Positions 1 to 8,458 of a stretch of 38,786 nucleotides of DNA are shown one piece after another. The stretch is from positions 1-38,786 of IMG/VR virus record IMGVR_UViG_3300017527_000735; one strand, written 5' to 3'. The notes beneath the pieces are model-generated. The model saw only the letters and a list, made by a program, of their open reading frames with translations. It had not been told where the DNA came from and did no database searches. Every line of letters starts with the position of its first letter. Position 1 is the first letter of the stretch. A program made the position numbers and the translations under genes. Origin of the DNA: a virus.

Positions 1-20
1 AATTTCATTCCTCGTGGCAT
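1..20 (-). CDS. start of next leftward gene, cut by window edge
   Basis: The stop of the spike gene and a new ATG share bases as an ATGA overlap, and a second in-frame ATG follows four codons later. Only about six codons are inside the window, so the product cannot be identified. From its position after the spike it is probably another baseplate or tail protein; that is inference only. Confidence 0.35.
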
Positions 21-685
21 CACTTCACCTTGTGGTCATCTGACAAGATAGTATCATCCACAGTTGGAAACACATTACTCAAAGCAGTAGTAGCACCACC
101 ACCAGCAGGACACGTATGACCATGAGCATCATACGCTGTTTTCATATCAGTCAATAATTGCTTCAATACTGTTCCAAGTGGAATAGGTTGGTCAGCACCA
201 TCTCCAACCAACACACTCTGACCAGATGGTGGGCTCAATTGAATACCACCATCGTTCGTCACTCGAATTTCACATCCACTTGGATGCTTGTAATAGAACA
301 CTACTGAATCTTCAGTGTCATCAAAAATCAAAGTGTGACCCGCTCGAGTTACCCAGCCACGACGATTTGGATAGTTCTCTTGAAATTCATCCGGGACTGT
401 CCCATCCGGATATAACGTACATTCCCATCTAGGATCTAACCCAATGACCTCTGCATCCTCACCAGCCTCTATACTCACAGTAACAGTTGCACCAATGTTA
501 GGAATCCACATACAACCAGCTTTAGCATTCTCGTCACCATTATCGATGAAATGAAACTTCGGTTCGACCCAATCACCAAGAGCTTCACCAGAAACAATCT
601 CAGGACACTCGACAATAAGACGACCCCTCATCTGAGGATCGTTGTTGTCTCTGACGACGCCTGTAGCTTCTTCTCTTTGCGGCAT
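20..685 (-). CDS. baseplate spike / assembly protein V (gp5-like OB fold)
   Basis: A 221-residue protein that probably forms the central membrane-puncturing spike under the baseplate hub. Residues about 8-30 match the usual opening of gpV/gp5 OB domains, a turn of the form G-x-V-x-x-N-x-D-P-x-x-x-G-R followed by a beta strand. The middle is beta rich, and a Gly/Pro-rich segment with HGHTCPAGG lies near residue 190. It follows the hub gene, as in P2 and T4-type modules. The ATG lies two bases beyond a 19-bp palindrome and there is no Shine-Dalgarno sequence; the hub stop codon lies inside the palindrome. Family assignment is good; the trimeric spike role is inferred. Confidence 0.8.
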   Translation of the reverse strand: MPQREEATGVVRDNNDPQMRGRLIVECPEIVSGEALGDWVEPKFHFIDNGDENAKAGCMWIPNIGATVTVSIEAGEDAEVIGLDPRWECTLYPDGTVPDEFQENYPNRRGWVTRAGHTLIFDDTEDSVVFYYKHPSGCEIRVTNDGGIQLSPPSGQSVLVGDGADQPIPLGTVLKQLLTDMKTAYDAHGHTCPAGGGATTALSNVFPTVDDTILSDDHKVK

Positions 686-687
686 AG

Positions 688-706
688 TTGTAAAACCGTT
701 TTACAC
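688..706. repeat. 19-bp palindrome, copy 1
   Basis: TTGTAAAACCGTTTTACAC differs from the perfect palindrome at the last base only. It contains the hub stop codon (701-703) and lies two bases from the spike ATG, replacing the normal ribosome-site position. See the finding on the eight copies. Confidence 0.85.
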
Positions 707-2929
707 GTTGACGGTCTCAGACTCAGGTGTAGGCTGTGACTCACCAAGAACTGTCTGATCTGTCACGAGCATATCATCGCCTTGTTCATCACCTTCTCTG
801 AACGGACTCTTTGCACGTCCAACAAATGATGTCCTATATCCTTGCCCAGGTGACATACCATGTCGAGACTGTGTGATGAAAAATTCACCTGAGTATCGAC
901 CGAACCCTTCGAGTACATGATACTCTCTTGCTCGCATCTCCGGAATTCCGACAATGGTATCACCTTCAATAAAATAGAAATCCCTTGCATGCTCAAGCCA
1001 GAAAGACATAAGCCACACTCGAGCATCGTCCGCGCTCGTGAATCTTCTATCAGCATTGACACGAACACGCTCACCATGAATTCGCAAAATAACTTCAGGA
1101 CCATTACCAATTGGATCTCGTCGCTCTGTCATCTCACCTGGAACACTAAGCTCCTCCATGTTCTCATTGAGATTATCCAGAGCAACACGAAGACGATTCT
1201 CACGACCATTGACAGGATCAACATAAATAAGATCAATCTCAGTTGATTGATTCTTAGCTGAGAGATTCGGCCTGACAGTACCAAGTGTCGTCTCGTCACC
1301 AGCATTATATCTGAATGTGTACTTTCGGAACTGAGGCACGTTGTCTTCTGGACCCCAATACCCAATCCACTCATGTGATTCAATGTGAAAGAATACAAAC
1401 ACAATGAAGCCATGCTGCTTAGCAAGCTTCATAATGAAATCCCAATCAGTCGTACCAGCACGCTGTGTGACTTCCCGCTGTCTAGTCTCACGTGTAGTCT
1501 GAGGTGGAGTTTGTTCTGCCCAACGCTCAGCCAATACATTCCGATAACGATAATCATCTGTCCATTGATAGTCAGTAAAACCAGCTCCAGCATTACGACC
1601 ACGTGTAATACTGGAGCTGTCATCGATCAACTGATTCGCCTCGCCAGTAAAATCAACAGGACGAACATTCAACATATTGACGTATGGTGTTGCACTTTCA
1701 GCACGGTCTGCATCACCTAATTCCGCTGTCCGGTTAGATGCATAATCACCACCAGGTGGAGCCGGAAGAGTTGGATCTCCAGCCGCAGATTCCGATGCCA
1801 ATCGTTCCCGTGCGTTCTCTAACGATTCATCAGGTCCAGCAGCATCTTCAATTCGTTGCAGCTCAGCTTCACTGATATCATCAATACTCTCTGGAGAACC
1901 ACGAGATGGACGACCAGTTCGATCAGATGAACTACCACTATTCGGATCTACTGGTCGGTTCCTGCCTGTATATACTCTCCTGTGTTCACTCGTCGCTTCT
2001 ACATATGGAACAATGTCATACGACTGAAAGATAGCAGCGACAATTTCAGAGTCAGTCTTTCCTCTCCAAACCTTTCCAGCTTGTCTACTTCGACGACCAA
2101 ACTGCTGTCGCTGCCAACCTTGTTGAGTCTGAGCTTGCTGCGTTCTACCAAGTGCTTGTTGAGCAGCATCGAAATTCACATTTGGATCATCTTCCACACC
2201 AGCAGGAGTTCTGACTTGTCCACCTTCAACAACTATTCTTGTCAAATCTTGATCAGAATCCAACGCTGTCAGTGCTCCAACCGTTCGCATCCGAACAGGT
2301 TCACCTTGTTCCTCTGCGAGAGTATTGACACGATCTATATGAGCAAGATCGTTTTCACTTGGTGCTGTATTACCATGTGCATTGTTATATGATATTGTCG
2401 GATTCAACGGAGTAGGAGCAACAGAAGCTTGTGTACGACGTTCCCACCACGATGAACCTTCAGGAACAATCTCAGCTTTCCCTTCCTCCATCATAAAATA
2501 GGATTTGTCATACGCTTTGATTTTGATCGTTGGAATTGTATCTGCTGGAAACTCAGGTTGAACTTCCACGATAATTCCACGCATCATATAGAATGGTGAA
2601 CGACCATCATATCCCATATACAAATCAATATTATTTCCGATTTCGAATAGTGGTGAGTTTTGTAGATCGACTCTTGGATTGTTGATTGTGATATTGATTG
2701 CATCAGCACCTTCAATGTCCTCTTCCATCTGAACATCATTGATGATGAGCCCATTCAAATCATATCCACCCGTCTTCGCTACTGTTCCGGATGACATTAT
2801 AAGAGTATCGTCTTTGTCAGATATATCGACCTGGAAGTACGGAGCAATTTGTCGCCCATACTTCTCACTGATGGAACGGTCGTCATCGTGATATCGCGTT
2901 CCAATCTCAGCAGCATCGTATACAGTCAT
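701..2929 (-). CDS. baseplate hub protein (gpD / gp27-like)
   Basis: A 742-residue protein that probably forms the hub ring joining tail tube to spike. Residues about 60-150 resemble the first barrel of late-control gpD proteins, a domain rich in strands that ends in an AYDKSYFM segment. Near residues 525-545 is the typical TDWDFIMKLAKQHGF motif of the second hub domain. Between them, residues about 170-480 are polar and Gln/Arg/Ser rich, probably disordered, which makes the protein much longer than P2 gpD or T4 gp27. Neighbours are a LysM tail protein and the spike, as expected. The ATG follows palindrome copy 2 with no Shine-Dalgarno. Confidence 0.8.
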   Translation of the reverse strand: MTVYDAAEIGTRYHDDDRSISEKYGRQIAPYFQVDISDKDDTLIMSSGTVAKTGGYDLNGLIINDVQMEEDIEGADAINITINNPRVDLQNSPLFEIGNNIDLYMGYDGRSPFYMMRGIIVEVQPEFPADTIPTIKIKAYDKSYFMMEEGKAEIVPEGSSWWERRTQASVAPTPLNPTISYNNAHGNTAPSENDLAHIDRVNTLAEEQGEPVRMRTVGALTALDSDQDLTRIVVEGGQVRTPAGVEDDPNVNFDAAQQALGRTQQAQTQQGWQRQQFGRRSRQAGKVWRGKTDSEIVAAIFQSYDIVPYVEATSEHRRVYTGRNRPVDPNSGSSSDRTGRPSRGSPESIDDISEAELQRIEDAAGPDESLENARERLASESAAGDPTLPAPPGGDYASNRTAELGDADRAESATPYVNMLNVRPVDFTGEANQLIDDSSSITRGRNAGAGFTDYQWTDDYRYRNVLAERWAEQTPPQTTRETRQREVTQRAGTTDWDFIMKLAKQHGFIVFVFFHIESHEWIGYWGPEDNVPQFRKYTFRYNAGDETTLGTVRPNLSAKNQSTEIDLIYVDPVNGRENRLRVALDNLNENMEELSVPGEMTERRDPIGNGPEVILRIHGERVRVNADRRFTSADDARVWLMSFWLEHARDFYFIEGDTIVGIPEMRAREYHVLEGFGRYSGEFFITQSRHGMSPGQGYRTSFVGRAKSPFREGDEQGDDMLVTDQTVLGESQPTPESETVNV

Positions 2930-2931
2930 TG

Positions 2932-2950
2932 TTGTAAACCCGTTTTACAA
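2932..2950. repeat. 19-bp palindrome, copy 2
   Basis: TTGTAAACCCGTTTTACAA has one mismatch, in the left arm. It fills the whole gap between the LysM-gene stop (2951-2953) and the hub ATG (2927-2929), leaving only two spare bases and no Shine-Dalgarno. Confidence 0.85.
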
Positions 2951-3808
2951 CTATCGCCTTGGATAAGTAGCTACCTCAGATGAACGAAGTTCAAAGAAAT
3001 AGCGTCTGTTGTCGGCTGCAATATAATTATCCTGTCTGAGAATATGACAGAGCGGTCGAATCTTTTCACGATTCAACTCAGTAACAGGATACAACTTCAC
3101 ACGCTCACCCACTTTGAGGTCAGCAACTCCAGTTGGAAACTGAGCATCCATCGGGGCTCGAGGATTCTTCTGCCTCAAGAGCACGCCGAGAAGAGGATCA
3201 CCATATCGACGATGGGCAATCATCTCATACGTCTCACCGTGCTTCGAGACATGAGCTGGAGTCTGTGATGTCTGTGGTAAGGTAGTCTGTTCATAGATGT
3301 ATTGCTTGTGGCGTTTCAGTGTCATATTCATTGTGACGCCACGAATTGATCCATCATCACGAATATCATCGAACGTCACACCACCGAGCGACTCGACCAT
3401 ACATGGCATGCCATCCGGAATCGCAATCCCCCAAAAGAATGCAACCACCGGAGGACGATTCGTGTCATTGTGATACTCATCGACAAGGATCTCTAACTGA
3501 CGTTTCTTCTCGGCAGCAGTGTTGTCCTTGCTATGCTCAGAAAACAATCGAACACTCATTGACAAAGTACGAAGCTGTCCACCAACCCATTGAATGATTG
3601 GTGACGTCCTAGAGAATCCCCCTGCCGCTGGAATATTAGCTCCAATATTTTCTGTCACCTGTTGCGGTGTAAACTGACCAGTGATACGTGTCCCCTTCTT
3701 GAGAAGACCTGTGTCCTCCATGACAATGACGTACCACTGTTTGACACTTTTGATTGGGTCTTCGGAATCAGAACCGAGATCAGGTAGTTCATTTGTTTCC
3801 AAAGCCAT
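2951..3808 (-). CDS. LysM-domain tail/baseplate protein
   Basis: A 285-residue protein. The first 180 residues are a beta-rich tail domain. Residues about 185-250 look like a LysM fold, with HGETYEMIAHRRYGDP, a helix, and a closing segment VGERVKLYP. Proteins of this type (PBSX XkdP-like, T4 gp53-like) lie between tape measure and hub and attach the tube to the baseplate. The LysM part may bind peptidoglycan or be purely structural. The ATG at 3808 overlaps the tape measure stop, and a GGGGT sequence lies upstream as a weak ribosome site. Confidence 0.75.
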   Translation of the reverse strand: MALETNELPDLGSDSEDPIKSVKQWYVIVMEDTGLLKKGTRITGQFTPQQVTENIGANIPAAGGFSRTSPIIQWVGGQLRTLSMSVRLFSEHSKDNTAAEKKRQLEILVDEYHNDTNRPPVVAFFWGIAIPDGMPCMVESLGGVTFDDIRDDGSIRGVTMNMTLKRHKQYIYEQTTLPQTSQTPAHVSKHGETYEMIAHRRYGDPLLGVLLRQKNPRAPMDAQFPTGVADLKVGERVKLYPVTELNREKIRPLCHILRQDNYIAADNRRYFFELRSSEVATYPRR

Positions 3809-6447
3809 TACTGTACCCCTGCCTCGGCAACACGTCGTCGTGACCCAGGACGAATGCTAGCACCACGACGTTGATCAACATCAAGAGTGTGTCTACCAAC
3901 AGCTCTAGCAATTTCTCGACCATCAATTACAACAGGAATTTCGATCGTCTCCTCGACAGTAAACGTACCACCACCTCCACCATCACCCTGTGGAGTTGCA
4001 GATACTTGCTGTGGTGGTGGAGGTTGAACCAAAGCACCTGGAGCACCAGCCATTGCACGAGCAAGTTCATTCCTATGAATGAGAACATCACCAGCAGTCA
4101 CCGGGAATGGAAGATACCCAGAACTACCAACCACAACATCTCCACCAACACCACCACGAGTTGATTGAAGACCTGCAAGTTCGCCACCGCCACGCAATGC
4201 ACCACGTCTAAACGCAGAAGTTGCTTCCTCCGATGCAATCGTCAACAATCTGAGAGACGCTGCAGTACCGTCAACTGAATGACCAGTTCTCTCATATCTA
4301 TCTCGTTCAGAACTGATTGAAAGCCCCAATTGATCAAATTGACGAATCGTCTCTTGAACTTCCCCACGCATTCCTTCAACACGTTCATCAGACATTCCAC
4401 CACGACGCAACGCTCTCATAGTTGCAGCTTCACGATACGCGGCAGTATTACCTTCACGTGCACTCATAACAATAAGACGTTGCAAGTCTTGACGCCGCTC
4501 AAGGTTGGTAGCTCGCATGCGAGCATAACCAGCCTCACGACCAGAACGACCAGCCTCACTTCGGCGGACCTGAGTCTCACGACGTGCAATTCTCTCATTG
4601 ACTGGAGCCGTCTCACGTGCATATGTTGATGCACGTTGAGCTTCGAGAGTGTCATTTACCTCTGAAAGTTCCCGATTTGCTAAAACAATACGACCAATTG
4701 ATCGTGCAGCTCGATTCAAAATTGGAATATGAGTCAACCAACCAACACCAGCTTCATTCAAATATTCATCTGTCTGACGCCCCATCTCTTCATATGTAGT
4801 TCCAAGTCCAGCCGCTTCAGCAACGTGTGCACCAAGAACATCGCCAAGAGCAAGAGCCGCAGGAATCGCCATAACCCAAAATGCAATCATCCCACCGAGG
4901 GAAGTACCGGCAGCATGCCCAGCAATTGTGAAAGATGTAAGTTTGATAGTCAGTGCATTCAATCCAATTGCAGCACGCCCCATAGCAGCAACCATCTGTG
5001 CACCAAAGACAGTAATAAGTGGACGTATAATACTACCAACCGCTAGCAATGCAATTGACAATCTAGGCCACTCAGCAGTAAAGCGACCAACAGCCAAACC
5101 AATGCGACCGAGAATCCTCAAAAGCTCAGCAAGTCCTTCGAGTGTTCTACGAAACTCACGACCAGACTGACGCAGCTCAGGAGTCAACTCAGAATACTGT
5201 TCGAGCATGATGCCGGTCATCTCAGTGTTCTCATCAGCACCACGCACAGCCAAAGCTAGGTTACTGAGATACTCACCGAATCCACCATTGGCTTCCTCGA
5301 ATGGACCAATGAGCATTTGCATGAACGTGATACCGAACTGCTCAACTGCCACCCTAGCGAATCGAAGTTGTGCCCCAAATCCTCGAGTGTTCTCCTCTGC
5401 TGCCTGTGACATACGCGCAACATTCTCTTCCGAATCTGACAACTCCTCCAAGACATTGCGGAAGTCATTGGCTCTCGGGTGCAATCCAGAGAGAATGACA
5501 CCAGCCGCATATGCACGACGACCAAACAATGCAGTCGCCAACGTCAATCGTGCAGCGTGTGTTGGTAGGTCCTCAAAAATTCCTGTAAGTTCATCAGAAA
5601 CCTCAGTCATTCGACGAAGACTACCATCATTATTATAAAGAACACGATCCAATCTCTCATGCTCGAGGTTATTATCGCGCATGACATCACGAGACCGACC
5701 AGTAATTCTCGTCAATGCGAGCATCGCTCCACGAAGACGAGTACCAGCAGTCGTACCACGAAGACCAATTGATGACAGAGCACCGAGAGCAGACGCCACC
5801 TCATCGGCTTGGAAGCCCATAGCAGAAAGCTCGACACCTGCATATCGGAACGCTTGCTGCAACTGAGGGATTGAAGTAGATGACATACGAGCAGCAACCG
5901 TGATAGTAGCTGCAAGTCGCTGCGCTCCCTCTTCACTCTGATCGTTGAACTGACGCATAGAGTCAACAACAACTTGTGTCGCAGATTCTAAATCTGAATT
6001 CGAAGCTGCTGCGAACTGACTGATCGTTCCAAAGTATCGCATCGCCTCATGCGCTTGAACACCGGTCTCGAGCAACGTGCCCATTGCCTCAGTGGACTCA
6101 CCAATTCCAAACCCGTATTGCCTTGCAGCCACTTCTGCAGATGCAAGCATTCCAGTTTGAAGTCGCATGCTGGAGCCAGTAGATGCAAGAATACCTCGAA
6201 GACGAGCGTTCGCATTCGAGAACCGTTCATAGCTACGAACGGCTGAACGTGCAGCTATACCAGCTCCAACCATGACAGCACCGGTACCCATGAGCATGTT
6301 GTTCATACCCAACAGTCCAGCACGAAGTCTTTGAGTCCATTGGAAGAGACCTTGGAGGGTAGCTCTCGCGCGCCGAACACCAGCTTCGAGCGGTCTCGAA
6401 TTCATCTTGAAGTTGATGATGGCTTCTCTGATCGTTGATTTTGCCAC
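3808..6447 (-). CDS. tail tape measure protein (TP901 family)
   Basis: An 879-residue protein that sets tail length and is ejected with the DNA. Residues about 70-260 are Ala/Gly-rich helices of the TP901-1 tape-measure type, with segments such as ALSSIGLRGTTAGTRLRGAM. Hydrophobic stretches, probably membrane-active, lie at about 455-545. The C-terminal third is charged and coiled-coil prone, and a Gly-rich linker lies near residues 820-830. The start is GTG, chosen because AGGAG lies six bases upstream. It is short for a tape measure, so the tail should be fairly short. It directly follows the frameshifted chaperone pair, as in lambda. Confidence 0.9.
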   Translation of the reverse strand: MAKSTIREAIINFKMNSRPLEAGVRRARATLQGLFQWTQRLRAGLLGMNNMLMGTGAVMVGAGIAARSAVRSYERFSNANARLRGILASTGSSMRLQTGMLASAEVAARQYGFGIGESTEAMGTLLETGVQAHEAMRYFGTISQFAAASNSDLESATQVVVDSMRQFNDQSEEGAQRLAATITVAARMSSTSIPQLQQAFRYAGVELSAMGFQADEVASALGALSSIGLRGTTAGTRLRGAMLALTRITGRSRDVMRDNNLEHERLDRVLYNNDGSLRRMTEVSDELTGIFEDLPTHAARLTLATALFGRRAYAAGVILSGLHPRANDFRNVLEELSDSEENVARMSQAAEENTRGFGAQLRFARVAVEQFGITFMQMLIGPFEEANGGFGEYLSNLALAVRGADENTEMTGIMLEQYSELTPELRQSGREFRRTLEGLAELLRILGRIGLAVGRFTAEWPRLSIALLAVGSIIRPLITVFGAQMVAAMGRAAIGLNALTIKLTSFTIAGHAAGTSLGGMIAFWVMAIPAALALGDVLGAHVAEAAGLGTTYEEMGRQTDEYLNEAGVGWLTHIPILNRAARSIGRIVLANRELSEVNDTLEAQRASTYARETAPVNERIARRETQVRRSEAGRSGREAGYARMRATNLERRQDLQRLIVMSAREGNTAAYREAATMRALRRGGMSDERVEGMRGEVQETIRQFDQLGLSISSERDRYERTGHSVDGTAASLRLLTIASEEATSAFRRGALRGGGELAGLQSTRGGVGGDVVVGSSGYLPFPVTAGDVLIHRNELARAMAGAPGALVQPPPPQQVSATPQGDGGGGGTFTVEETIEIPVVIDGREIARAVGRHTLDVDQRRGASIRPGSRRRVAEAGVQ

Positions 6448-6456
6448 ACGAGACTC

Positions 6457-6648
6457 CTAAGCGCCTGCGTACTTACGTTTCAATTGTATCAAAATTTCGA
6501 ACGCTATATTCCTTTCTTCCTTAGTCCATTTTGTCACATCGAAGGACGCAGCACCATTGGTTCCCATACCGAGTAGTATTACCTCCTCGATCGCCTCCTT
6601 CGTTGACTGGATCGGGAAGATTGCCTGAAAAAATTTGAGTACCTCCAA
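6457..6648 (-). CDS. tail assembly chaperone, -1 frameshift extension
   Basis: This short frame overlaps the end of the zinc-ribbon gene in the -1 frame and stops just before the tape measure. Its only in-frame start is a TTG placed inside the overlap, so independent translation is unlikely. Read through the slippery site at 6627-6633 it adds 56 residues, helical and ending KRKYAGA, to the first 310 residues of the upstream product, giving about 366 residues. This mirrors lambda G/GT. The role in binding the tape measure during tail assembly is inferred from position. Confidence 0.7.
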   Translation of the reverse strand: MEVLKFFQAIFPIQSTKEAIEEVILLGMGTNGAASFDVTKWTKEERNIAFEILIQLKRKYAGA

Positions 6649-7556
6649 TCGATCATATGGTCGAATTCACGATCGCATTTCGGGCAGTTTCCTTCGATGG
6701 ACCATTCAGGCCCACCAGCAGACAGATCAACCTCTTCAGCAAAGATTGACATATCCCATTTCAAAAGCTGAGCAACATCCTCGTCTGTCATGGTCGAGCC
6801 TTCGCCAAGACCATCGATTTCAACAACAACATCTTTGACCATCGAACGGAACATCTCTGTCTCGTTCGTATCAGGAGCATGAGACAGAGCAAGGAAAGTG
6901 GCCGGTCGAATCTTGACCCTCTTCCTCACCTCACCAACCACCTTGAATCCATCTCTGAGATCAATCCATTTGTACAGACTCTTTGGATCTTTCCGAGTTG
7001 CAATTTCAAGTGAGTTGAGATCGACTGGAAAGTTGAACACGTGCTTGCACTTTGGACACTCGATGTCCTTGATTGTGAAAATGTCACCGAGTGATGCAAT
7101 GCGAGCCATCGTGTACATATAGAAGATGTCGCCGCCGAACATATTGTTCAGAACCGCCATGCGACGTTCTGGCTTGTGCTTCTTGAAGCTCTCACCTGCA
7201 AGCACTGTCACGGTGTAAACAAGCACACAGACAAGATAGTCGAGGATGGTTGCGTCAGGTTGGCGTTGAACCTTCTTCCATATCTCCGAAATCTCACGCT
7301 CGAGATTCCAATCAATGCCAATGACATCGAAACTCTTCCGTAGAACTTCACGCTTCCCCTTGTCGTCCTCGACAACATCCAGCAAACCAATTGGTAAGTT
7401 CTTACCAAGCTCACTAAGAAGCACAAGCTTCGGAATCTGACCACAGTGTGGGCATAGGTCTACACCAGCAGGACACTTCCGTCCACACTCGACGCACACA
7501 ATCTCTTCTATCTCTGGTTCTTCATCGCGCAGGAGTTGCGCTGCTTTATTGCTCAC
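6579..7556 (-). CDS. zinc-ribbon tail assembly protein (T4 gp26-like family), zero-frame product
   Basis: A protein of about 325 residues with three CxxC-type zinc sites: CVECGRKC with CPHC near the N terminus, CPKC near residue 160, and CPKC near residue 295. The middle (FYMYTMARIASLGDIF, then a zinc ribbon) recalls baseplate and tail-chaperone proteins of the T4 gp26 family. I place the start at the GTG at 7556, since GGAGG lies five bases upstream; a GTG at 7586 has no ribosome site. The zero-frame tail is a very basic RS/RR stretch, lost when the ribosome shifts frame. It lies between tube and tape measure, the standard place for the tail chaperone. Confidence 0.7.
   Translation of the reverse strand: MSNKAAQLLRDEEPEIEEIVCVECGRKCPAGVDLCPHCGQIPKLVLLSELGKNLPIGLLDVVEDDKGKREVLRKSFDVIGIDWNLEREISEIWKKVQRQPDATILDYLVCVLVYTVTVLAGESFKKHKPERRMAVLNNMFGGDIFYMYTMARIASLGDIFTIKDIECPKCKHVFNFPVDLNSLEIATRKDPKSLYKWIDLRDGFKVVGEVRKRVKIRPATFLALSHAPDTNETEMFRSMVKDVVVEIDGLGEGSTMTDEDVAQLLKWDMSIFAEEVDLSAGGPEWSIEGNCPKCDREFDHMIDWRYSNFFRQSSRSSQRRRRSRR
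6627..6633 (-). other. programmed -1 ribosomal frameshift site T TTT TTC
   Basis: Read on the minus strand, the zero-frame codons are AAT TTT TTC, giving the slippery heptamer T TTT TTC. Slippage lets the two tRNAs re-pair on TTT TTT and continue with CAG in the frame of the 6457 extension. A GGAGG (6642-6646) lies eight bases upstream, like the Shine-Dalgarno stimulator of E. coli dnaX. I did not identify a downstream stem-loop. Confidence 0.75.
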
Positions 7557-7603
7557 TACATCCTCCAAATATGCACCAATGTGCACTTGTGAGAGACGTT
7601 ACG

Positions 7604-8041
7604 TTATCGTGGGAAGATCTGGTCTACGCTCATCGACCATTCAAGCTCGTCCAGCTCGCCTTCGTTCTCCATCTCCAGATCGGAAGTGACTCGCTTCCAA
7701 ACCCAAAGACCTTGCAGGAGATACGTAGCAATGCCGAATCCAGAAATCGAACGCTTGAGCAGCGTACCGACCTTCTTGTACGTAGGGAATACTGGATCTT
7801 GCCCTTCACTGAACCAGTTCTCCATCGCGATTCGTTCGATGAAGTGGTGGGTCGGGTGTCGGACATTGAATTCGGTTGACTTGGTATTGCCACCCGAAGC
7901 CGCTGTCCGATCAGGCATATCCACCTTCTCCAGTTCTTCCTCGAGACTCCCGACGAAGGTGAACGTGATCTCGGGCAAGCCGACCACCTTCAGCTTGTAC
8001 TTATTTCGCGGGATATGATCCGGTGCGATTGCGCCTTTCAC
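7604..8041 (-). CDS. tail tube protein (gp19-like)
   Basis: A 145-residue protein, the usual size for contractile-tail tube subunits. It begins with a strand (KYKLKVVGLPEITFTF), has a loop with a T-E-F-N-V-R-H-P segment, and ends in strands around LLQGLWVWKRV. This order matches the T4 gp19/Pvc1-type tube fold. The start is GTG with AGGAGGA eight bases upstream. It lies two genes after the sheath and before the tail chaperone, as in most contractile tails. Confidence 0.8.
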   Translation of the reverse strand: MKGAIAPDHIPRNKYKLKVVGLPEITFTFVGSLEEELEKVDMPDRTAASGGNTKSTEFNVRHPTHHFIERIAMENWFSEGQDPVFPTYKKVGTLLKRSISGFGIATYLLQGLWVWKRVTSDLEMENEGELDELEWSMSVDQIFPR

Positions 8042-8094
8042 TTCGGTCCTCCTTCGTATGGTGTACCCGGTAGGGACGAATGCTCAGGTTTGAC

Positions 8095-8379
8095 CTAGCC
8101 CTCGCACTCGTAATAGACGGGATTGCCCGAGCTGTTGACGTCTGCACCGTTCGCGACGGTGAATCCGTCAGCATTGATGGTGACACCCACATCGGCTGCA
8201 GTGCTGGACAGGTAGTTCGCTCCGTCCATTCCGACCTCATCAGCCATCTTCAGTCCCCATCCACCACCCGTGAACCAGAACTTGATTGTCTTGGGTTGGA
8301 ATGGAACCTTCTCAACATCGATATCGGCTGCCGCCCCAACGAACGAACCGACAAATTTCATGGTGACTCCGGAAGACAT
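8095..8379 (-). CDS. small putative virion protein between sheath and tube
   Basis: A 94-residue protein with no Cys pair or membrane segment; it is mostly beta strands. The C-terminal part reads GVTINADGFTVANGADVN and ends in a strand YYEC. This type of ending is seen in small phage structural or decoration proteins, and a looser version occurs in the 35330-36094 product. It has a strong ribosome site (AAGGAGGAAGCT) and lies behind palindrome copy 3. I cannot assign a function; a decoration or tail-associated role is inferred from context. Confidence 0.65.
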   Translation of the reverse strand: MSSGVTMKFVGSFVGAAADIDVEKVPFQPKTIKFWFTGGGWGLKMADEVGMDGANYLSSTAADVGVTINADGFTVANGADVNSSGNPVYYECEG

Positions 8380-8404
8380 AGCTTCCTCCTTTCACTTTCC
8401 TTAG

Positions 8405-8423
8405 TTGTCAAACCGTTTTACAA
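8405..8423. repeat. 19-bp palindrome, copy 3
   Basis: TTGTCAAACCGTTTTACAA, one mismatch in the left arm. It lies in the 79-base gap between the sheath stop and the next gene, just after a GC-rich hairpin and 25 bases from the ATG. Confidence 0.85.
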
Positions 8424-8427
8424 CTTC

Positions 8428-8439
8428 GCCCCTCGGGGC
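8428..8439 (-). terminator. short GC hairpin downstream of the sheath gene
   Basis: On the minus strand GCCC-CGAG-GGGC forms a four-base-pair GC stem with a tetraloop, about 20 bases after the sheath stop. There is no U tract, so it is more likely an attenuator or a 3' end stabiliser than an intrinsic terminator. Confidence 0.35.
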
Positions 8440-8458
8440 TACCTAGACGATAGTAGCA

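Noticed and set aside
688-706. Contamination from a common cloning-vector primer site (GTAAAACG...)
   Set aside because: Only the first few bases match by chance, and the palindrome's second half and gene context are not vector sequence.
6457-6648. The 63-codon frame as an independent gene
   Set aside because: Its only start is a TTG lying beside the GGAGG inside the overlap, with no ribosome site of its own. The -1 frameshift explains it better.
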